Source: Dolichospermum planctonicum (GTDB lineage Bacteria; Cyanobacteriota; Cyanobacteriia; Cyanobacteriales; Nostocaceae). From it: DNA of 64,000 nucleotides. The position numbers and the translations under genes were made by a program. Shown here piece after piece: positions 53,367 to 61,300 of this stretch (position 1 is the stretch's first letter; every line of letters begins with the position of its first letter). The stretch is from positions 108,567 through 172,566 of the forward strand of contig NZ_BJCF01000003.1 in assembly GCF_005402965.1 (NCBI RefSeq), in the 5' to 3' direction. The notes under the pieces are model-generated. The model did not search any database. It worked only from the letters and a program-made list of their open reading frames with translations, and was not told where the DNA came from.

Positions 53367-53550
53367 ATGTGGTTTCCCTAAAGGATACCAGTATTATAGG
53401 TTGAGTTGAGAAACGAAACCCAACACCCCTGACTATCACACCGCTAATATTGGGTTTGAAACTGTTTCACTTCATGCCCTTCAGGATCTTGCTACAACCC
53501 AACCTACAAAAATTACAGAACTTACGCAACTGGCACATTAAACTCTTGTG

Positions 53551-53571
53551 GTGCGGGCATCTTGCCCGCAC
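53551..53571. repeat. GC-rich palindrome (GTGCGGGCA-TCT-TGCCCGCAC)
   Basis: A perfect 9-bp stem with a 3-base loop. This word is a frequent intergenic repeat in cyanobacteria; here it has no T-run and no gene to terminate. Confidence 0.8.
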
Positions 53572-53649
53572 AAGGTGTACCTCACTCAAAGCTACTTGCT
53601 GTATGCAATAGCAAAGCACCCTACAACACAAGTATCGGGTAGATAAGCC

Positions 53650-53843
53650 ATGATTAAAATTCTATTTCTTTAGCTGGTAATAGTTCATCTCAATAAGATT
53701 CAAAGATAATATTTTCTGCTATACCTTAATGCTGTATAATTATTTCTGGACAAGCAGTAGGTTTAGTTTGTAAGAAGGTCTTGGGGTGTTTCAGAAAGTT
53801 ATATTTTACCGTTTTTATAGATTCCTTGAATGGTTTGCAACAT
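53650..53843 (-). pseudogene. Decayed AF2212/DUF104-type antitoxin-like gene
   Basis: From the ATG at 53843 the minus strand reads MLQTIQGIYKNGKI, then TAA (53799-53801), then LSETPQDLL. This is the N-terminal pattern of the AF2212-like antitoxin family, in which the stop position is usually a Gln/Glu codon (CAA to TAA would do). Further stops interrupt it, and a late in-frame piece (ENIIFESY-stop-DELLPAKEIEF) resembles a C-terminus. The left boundary is approximate. Confidence 0.5.
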
Positions 53844-53896
53844 AGATTTTTTTCATGATTACATTGCCAAATAGTCATCGGCATTTCTAACATTTT

Positions 53897-54196
53897 TCAT
53901 AAAGCTTGTTTTAATTTATGGATTTTTTGTAAAATATCTTTGCGTAGTTCACATAAGCCGAACCACTCAAAAAAATCCATTTCATCTCCTAAATTTCCTG
54001 AGTTAAATTGTTCTAAAAATTGTTCAGAAGCGAGTTGATATTTTTTCTCAAATTTATCTATATCTAAATTATAAATAGCGAGTTTTTGACCATAACGGGT
54101 TTAAATTACATTTAAAAGTTGTCCAATAATTCTATCTAATTCTGTGTTGTCGCTACAGTTTTCACTCAACAATTCTAATTTTTCCAATGTATTCAT
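53897..54196 (-). pseudogene. Small coiled-coil antitoxin-like gene with one internal stop
   Basis: An otherwise intact 99-codon frame from the ATG at 54196 to TGA at 53897-53899, broken only by TAA at 54101-54103 (codon 32). Residues after the stop (LDIDKFEKKYQLASEQFLEQFNSGNLGDEMDFFEWFGLCELR) match a small cyanobacterial family often paired with toxin or antitoxin genes. Directly upstream of the decayed AF2212-like gene, so the two look like one inactivated pair. Confidence 0.55.
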
Positions 54197-54311
54197 AATT
54201 ATATATGCCCTTAGTGAATTTTTTCTTGATTATACACTATTCCAGGTAATAAATACCATATATGGGTGCGGCTCTTTTAGGAAGACAAAATACTACATCC
54301 GCGTCTAGGGA

Positions 54312-54340
54312 TTGTAAAATTTGCCCAAACCCGCTATACT
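54312..54340 (+). promoter_or_regulatory. Sigma-70 type promoter of yefM-yoeB
   Basis: TTGTAA (54312-54317), a 17-base spacer, then TATACT (54335-54340). It lies 31 bases upstream of the yefM ATG and touches the operator at 54341. Confidence 0.65.
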
Positions 54341-54358
54341 TGTACAATAAACAGTACA
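54341..54358 (+). promoter_or_regulatory. Candidate YefM-YoeB operator
   Basis: TGTACA (54341-54346) and AGTACA (54353-54358) are 12 bp apart centre to centre. E. coli YefM-YoeB represses its own promoter by binding paired palindromes with a TGTACA core and similar spacing. The position, right after the -10 hexamer, suits autorepression. Confidence 0.55.
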
Positions 54359-54370
54359 GGTTCGCCGCCC

Positions 54371-54625
54371 ATGAAAATTATCTCTTTTAGCGAGGCCAGA
54401 AATAGTCTGAAAACAGTTTTAGACCAGGTGACAGAAGATGCCGACTATACAATTATCACTAGACGGGATGCTGATGATGCGGTGGTGATGTCCTTGGAGT
54501 TTTTTAATAGTCTTATGGAGACTGTGCATTTATTGAAGTCTCCAGCAAATGCAGCCCATCTAGAACGTTCCATTGCTCAATTTAAGCAGGGGAAAGTGGT
54601 GCAGCGAGATTTGTTAAATGAGTAG
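54371..54625 (+). CDS. yefM: Antitoxin of the Phd/YefM family
   Basis: An 84-residue antitoxin: N-terminal Phd/YefM DNA-binding dimer fold (MKIISFSEARNSLKTVLDQVTEDADYTIITRRDADDAVVMSLEFFNSLMETVHLLKSP) and an acidic-to-basic flexible tail that wraps the toxin. Its stop overlaps the yoeB start by 8 bases, typical of coupled toxin-antitoxin pairs. Upstream are a promoter and a likely operator for autorepression. Confidence 0.95.
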   Translation: MKIISFSEARNSLKTVLDQVTEDADYTIITRRDADDAVVMSLEFFNSLMETVHLLKSPANAAHLERSIAQFKQGKVVQRDLLNE

Positions 54626-54878
54626 AATGTTGGCTTGGACTGATGAGGCTTGGGGTAATTATCTTTACTGGCAAGGGCAAGATCAAAAGACTCTCAAAAG
54701 AATCAATAAGTTGATTAAAGAAACGATACGGATGCCTTTTGAGGGTATTGGTAAACCAGAGCCTCTCAAAGAAAATTTAGCCGGATTTTGGTCACGTCGA
54801 ATTGATGATACAAATCGTTTGGTTTATGCTGTTGATGATGTCTATGTAATTATTCTTTCTTGCCGATATCATTATTAA
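54618..54878 (+). CDS. yoeB: Toxin of the Txe/YoeB family
   Basis: An 86-residue ribosome-dependent mRNA interferase of the RelE fold. The family pattern is intact: MLAWTDEAWGNYLYWQGQDQKTLKRINKLIKE, FEGIGKPEPLKENLAGFWSRRIDDTNRLVYAV and the C-terminal ILSCRYHY with the catalytic His and Tyr (E. coli YoeB ends in CRYHY with His83 and Tyr84). So the toxin is probably active and held by YefM. Start at ATG 54618 within the end of yefM. Confidence 0.96.
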   Translation: MSRMLAWTDEAWGNYLYWQGQDQKTLKRINKLIKETIRMPFEGIGKPEPLKENLAGFWSRRIDDTNRLVYAVDDVYVIILSCRYHY

Positions 54879-55384
54879 TTTTGCACTAAGTAGGTTGGCG
54901 TTAAAAATTGTCGTTATGACAAGGGAACAGGGAACAGGCTTCGCCGTGAGCGTCAGCCGAACGGTTTTGAGAGATTTTACTTTTCTTTACACAGTTTGGT
55001 TTTATATTGACAGTAGTTTTAGAAATTAATTTCCCAGGCTGATATAAAACTTTACAAAATTAATAGCTATTCCTTCAACAATTTTAGCCATAAATTTGCT
55101 CAGAAATGATCTAAAATGATCTAATTTGAGCGATCGCCAAAATTCCCTATTGACTTGACAAAAAAGTGATATCTAACCTTTCTAGTTCTTTTAGTCATCA
55201 AAAGACAACTTCTGCTATGAGACTGGGAATTAATTCCCAGTTGGGTTATGGGTTTTACGTTAAGTTAACACCAATAATCACTGCTAAACCCTTACATATC
55301 CCATCAATCACAGGATAATTTGATGATGTAGAGACGTTTCATGAAACATCTCTACAACGTCCTTCATCTACATGATACCAGAAG
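54879..55384. other. 506-bp spacer between yoeB and the giant RTX gene
   Basis: No gene seen. Contains a short CGCCGTGAGCGTCAGCCGAAC repeat fragment near 54940-54965, a HIP1-like GCGATCGCC near 55131, and copy 2 of the TGTAGAGAC palindrome, which lies 28 bases before the RTX stop codon and may help end its transcription. Confidence 0.55.
55327..55356. repeat. Palindromic dispersed repeat (TGTAGAGAC... type), copy 2
   Basis: TGTAGAGACGTTTCATGAAACATCTCTACA, again preceded by GATGA. It differs from the copy at 53337 by two compensating-position changes. Confidence 0.9.
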
Positions 55385-58300
55385 CTACACTAAGGTAGTA
55401 GTAAAGTTACTGATTCCTAAAGTACCATTTAAACCTGTCACCTCAATAATGGCATCCGTAGTGGCACTAAATCCTGCGGTAGCGTCATTAATAGCGACAA
55501 AAGTACGACTACCAAAAGTAAATTGAGCAGCAGAGTTAGCTGTAAAAGTAGCAGTAGTTAACCTAGCTGCAATTCCGGTTGTATTAAGTGCTGCCACAGG
55601 TGTGGTAACATTATTGAACCCGCTGCGGGCAGTGGTAACGAGGAATAAATCATTGCCAGTAGTAGCATTGAAGTCGGTAATGACATCAAAGTTACTCAGA
55701 ATAGAATGAGTTAAAGTGCGGTAGTCAAAACGGTCTCTTCCCAGCCCTCCAGTTAGAGTATCTTTTCCCAACCCTCCGGTGAGGATGTTATTACCAGCAT
55801 TACCTGTGATGACGTTATTAGCAGCGTTACCTATACCGTTAATGGCTGCTGTTCCTGTCAGAGTCAGGTTTTCAACGTTAGCAGCCGCAATAGTGTAAGT
55901 AACACTAGATTGAATGGTGTCTGTACCTCCATTAGCAAGTTCCGTAATGATGTCAGTAGTGCTATCTACAATGTAGATATCATTACCTAAACCACCAATT
56001 AGGATATCTGTACCCGCACCACCATCAAGGGTGTCATTACCCGCACCACCATCAAGGATGTTATTACCAGCATTACCTGTAATGACGTTATTGAGTTCGT
56101 TACCAATACCGTTAATTGCTGCTGTTCCCGTCAGAGTTAGATTTTCAACGTTGGTAGCAAGAGTTAAGGTGGCGCTAGATTGAATGGTGTCTGTACCTGC
56201 GTTGGCAAGTTCTGTAATGGTGTCAGTGGCACTATCTACAACGTAAATATCATTACCTAAACCACCAATTAGGATATCTGTACCCACACCACCATCAAGG
56301 GTGTCATTACCCGCACCACCATCAAGGCTGTTATTAGCACTGTTACCTGTGATGAGGTTATTACCTGCGTTACCAATACCGTTAATTGCTGCTGCTCCCG
56401 TTAGGGTCAAGTTTTCAACGTTAGCAAGAGCCGCAATAGTGTAAGTAACACTAGATTGAATGGTATCTGTACCCTCATTGGCATTTTCGGTAATGGTATC
56501 AGTGGTACTATCAACAATGTAAATATCATCCCCTGTACCACCGATTAAGGTATCGTTACCAGCACCACCATCAAAGGTGTTATTACCAGTATTACCAGTA
56601 ATGACGTTATTAGTAGCGTTACCAGTACCGTTTGCTGCTGCTCCTGTCAGTGTCAGATTTTCAACGTTAGTTAGGGTGGCAATCGTGTAAGTAACACTAG
56701 ATTGAATGGTGTCTGTACCACCGCTGGCATTTTCGGTAATGGTGTCAGTGGTGCTATCTACAACGTAAATATCGTTGCCTAAACCACCAATTAAGGCATC
56801 ATTGCCAGAACCACCATCAAGGGTGTCATTACCCGCACCACCATCAAGGATGTTATTACCAGCATTACCTGTAATGACGTTATTGAGTTCGTTACCTGTA
56901 CCGTTAATGGCTGCTGTTCCTGTCAGTGTCAGATTTTCGACGTTGGTAGCAAGAGTTAAGGTGACACTAGATTGAATGGTGTCTGTACCCTCTCCCACAT
57001 TTTCGGTAATGGTGTCAATGGTGCTATCTACAACATAGATATCATTACCATCACCACCAATTAAGGTATCAAGGCCTGCACCACCGTCAAGGGTGTTATT
57101 GAATTCATTGCCTGTGATGGTGTTGTTACTAGCGTTTCCTGTACCGTTAATTGCTTCTGTTCCTATCAAAGTGAGGTTTTCAATATTTCCAGACAAAGCA
57201 TAGTTTATGCTAATGTAAACCGTATCCATACCTTCGTTGGCATTTTCAGTAATGATGTCATTGGTATTATCAACAACGTAGTTATCATCACCTAAACCAC
57301 CAATCAGCGTATCAATACCACCGCTACCATCAAGAACATTACTGAGTTCGTTACCTGTGATGATGTTATTGAGTTCGTTACCAATTGCCTCAATCGCTAC
57401 TGTTCCTGTCAAGGTCAGGTTTTCGATATTTCCAGATAAAGCATAGTCAATGATGGTGTAAACTATATCTATACCTGCGGCGACATCTTCGGTAATAGTG
57501 TCATTGCTATCATCAACATAGTAGATATCATCACCTAAACCACCAATTAAGATATCTATACCAGCACCACCATCAAGGGTGTTATTACGAGCATTACCTG
57601 TGATGACGTTATTATCTCCGTTACCAGTACCGTTAATTGCTGCTGTTCCTGTCAGTGTCAGGTTTTCCACGTTGGTAGCAAGAGTCAAGGTGGCACTAGA
57701 TTGAATGATATCTATACCTGCGTTAGCATTTTCGGTAATGGTGTCTGTGGTGGTATCTACAATGTAGATATCATCACCTAAACCACCAATTAGGGTATCG
57801 TTACCAGCACCACCATCAAGGATGTTATTACCAGCATTACCAGTAATGACGTTATTGAGTTCGTTACCAGTACCGTTAATTGCTGCTGTTCCTGTCAGAG
57901 TCAGGTTTTCAACGTTGGTAGCAAGAGTCAAGGTGACACTAGATTGAATGATATCTATACCTTCGTTAGCATTTTCGGTAATGGTGTCAGTGGCGCTATC
58001 TACAATGTAGATATCATCACCTAAACCACCCATTAGGGTATCGTTACCAGCGCCACCATCAAGGGTATTATTAGCACTGTTACCTGTGATGACGTTATTG
58101 AGTTCGTTACCCGTACCGTTAATTACTGCTGTTCCTGTCAGAGTCAGATTTTCAACGTTGGTAGCAAGAGTCAAGGTGACACTAGATTGAATGGTATCTG
58201 TACCTTCATTGGCATTTTCGGTAATGATTTCAGTGGTGCTATCCACAATGTAGATATCATCACCTAAACCACCAATTAAAGTATCTGTACCCGCACCACC

Positions 58301-61300
58301 ATTGAGGGTGTCATTACCATCACCACCGTTGAGGATGTCATTAGCACTTACGATTTCAATGATGCCTCGTAAAGAAACGGTACTGGGTAAATCATTCCAT
58401 TTACCATTACTTCCTATATGCACATAATCTTCATTCCAGAAATTATCTGGTTGACCTGGAGCCCAGTTAGTGTAAGTAGAGGTTTCACCGTTTGCCCACC
58501 TGAACTGGCCTTCTGTCACCTCATCTGTGTAACCAATCCACAGTCCTGCACTATCACCAAAGGTACTGACTAACCAATCCTGCTCGGCTTGATTGTTGAC
58601 GGTTACAAGATTTCCGCCTAAACTCTGTGCCTGAGCTTGAGCTTGTTGCCATGTTCCAGCAGTGGTTAACAGATATGTGTTGCCGTTGTAGTTAAATAAG
58701 GTAGATGCGCCGTAAGATGCGACATCGCCATATAGCAGATCATTACCCGCACCACCATTGAGGGTATCGTTACCAGCGCCACCATCAAGGGTATCGTTAC
58801 CAGCACCACCACTGAGGCTATTATTAGCACTGTTGCCTGTGATAACGTTATTACCAGCGTTACCAGTACCGTTAATTACTGCTGCTCCTGTTAAGGTCAG
58901 ATTTTCGATATTGGTTCTGGTGACAATACTAAAGGTGACGCTAGATTGAATGGTATCTGTACCACCGCTGGCAAGTTCTGTAATTGTATCAGTAGTGCTA
59001 TCTACAATGTAGATATCATTACCTGTACCACCAATTAGGGCATCTTTACCAGCACCACCATCAAGGGTATCGTTACCAGCACCACCACTGAGGGTATTAT
59101 TAGCACTGTTACCTGTGATAACGTTATTGAGTTCGTTACCTGTACCGTTAATTACTGCTGTTCCTGTTAAGGTCAGGTTTTCGATGTTCGTCCTGGCGGC
59201 AATAGCGTAGGTGACACTGGATTGAATGGTATCTATACCCTCGTTGACATTTTCGGTAATGGTATCAGTGGTGCTATCAACAATGTAGATATCATCACCT
59301 GTACCACCAATTAGGGTATCTATACCCGCACCGCCATTGAGGGTATTATTAGCACTGTTACCAGTGATGACGTTATTGAGTTCGTTACCCGTACCGTTAA
59401 TTACTGCTGTTCCTGTCAGAGTCAGATTTTCAACGTTAGCAGCCGCAATAGTGTAAGTAACACTAGATTGAATAGTATCTATACCCTCGATGACATTTTC
59501 GATAATGGTATCAGTGGTGCTATCCACAATGTAGATATCATTACCTAAACCACCAATTAGGGTATCTGTACCAGCACCACCATTGAGGGTGTCATTACCA
59601 GCACCACCGTTGAGGATGTCATTAGCACTTACGATTTCAATGATGCTTCTAAAAGAAGCGGTACCGAAATCATTCCATTTACCAGCCCCACCCCAATTCA
59701 TCCCCACATAATCTTCTCCCCCATTGGCATCATTTGGTTCACCAGGAGACCAGTTAGTATAAGTAGAGGTTTCACCGCTGGCCCACCTGAACTGGCCTTC
59801 TGTCACCTCATCTGTAAACCCAATCCACAGTAATCCACTATCACCAAAGGTAGTGGCTAACCAATCCTGCTCGGCTTGACTATTGACAGTGACAAGATTT
59901 CCGCCTAAACTCTGTGCCTGAGCTTGAGATTGTTGCCATGTTCCAGCAGTGCTTAACAGATATGTGTTGCCGTTGTAGTTAAATAAGGTAGATGCGCCGT
60001 AAGATGCGACATCGCCATATAGCAGATCATTACCATCTTCACCATTGAGGGTGTCATTACCCGCACCACCATTGAGGGTGTCATTACCAGCACCACCATT
60101 AAGGATGTTATTAGCACTGTTACCTGTAATGACGTTATTGAGTTCGTTACCTGTACCGTTAATTACTGCTGTTCCTGTCAGAGTCAGATTTTCAACGTTG
60201 GTAGCAAGAGTTAAGGTGACACTAGATTGAATAGTATCTGTACCCTCATTGGCATTTTCAGTAATAGTATCAGTGGTGCTATCTACAATGTAAATATCAT
60301 CACCTAAACCACCAATTAAGGTATCTGTACCAGCACCACCATCAAGGGTATCGTTACCAGCACCGCCATTGAGGGTATTATTAGCAATGTTACCTGTAAT
60401 GACGTTATTGAGTTCGTTACCCGTACCGTTAATTACTGCTGTTCCTGTCAGAGTCAGATTTTCGACGTTGGTAGCAAGAGTCAAGGTGACACTAGATTGA
60501 ATAGTATCTGTACCTTCATTGGCATTTTCGGTAATGATTTCAGTGGTGCTATCCACAATGTAAATATCATCACTTAAACCACCAATTAGGGTATCGTTAC
60601 CAGCACCACCATCAAGGATGTTATTACCAGCATTACCAGTAATGACGTTATTGAGTTCGTTACCAGTACCGTTAATTGCTGCTGTTCCTGTCAGAGTCAG
60701 ATTTTCGACGTTGGTAGCAAGAGTCAAGGTGACACTAGATTGAATAGTATCTGTACCCTCATTGGCATTTTCGGTAATGATTTCAGTGGTGCTATCCACA
60801 ATGTAGATATCATCTTCGGTAATGATTTCAGTGGTGCTATCCACAATGTAGATATCATCACCTAAACCACCAATTAGGGTATCTGTACCAGCACCACCAT
60901 TGAGGGTGTCATTACCATCCCCACCGTTGAGGATGTCATTAGCACTTACGATTTCAATGATGCCTTGTAAAGAAACGGTACTGGGTAAATCATTCCATTT
61001 ACCATTACTTCCTATATGCACATAATCTTCATTCCAGAAATTATCTGGTTGACCTGAAGCCCAGTTAGTGTAAGTAGAGGTTTCACCGTTTGCCCACCTG
61101 AACTGGCCTTCTGTCACCTCATCTGTGTAACCAATCCACAGTCCTGCACTATCACCAAAGGTACTGACTAACCAATCCTGCTCGGCTTGATTGTTGACGG
61201 TTACAAGATTTCCGCCTAAACTCTGTGCCTGAGCTTGAGATTGTTGCCATGTTCCAGCAGTGCTTAACAGATATGTGTTGCCGTTGTAGTTAAATAAGGT

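Larger units (their letters stand above)
52825..53650. other. Repeat-rich gene-free stretch
   Basis: Holds copy 2 of the 313-bp repeat (52913-53225), a GTAGGGTGTGTTAGCGACAGCGTAACGCACC-type dispersed repeat (53220-53250), a palindromic element (53337-53366), a GTTGGGTT-type repeat (about 53400-53512) and a GTGCGGGCA palindrome (53551-53571). No intact ORF with family features is seen. Confidence 0.65.
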
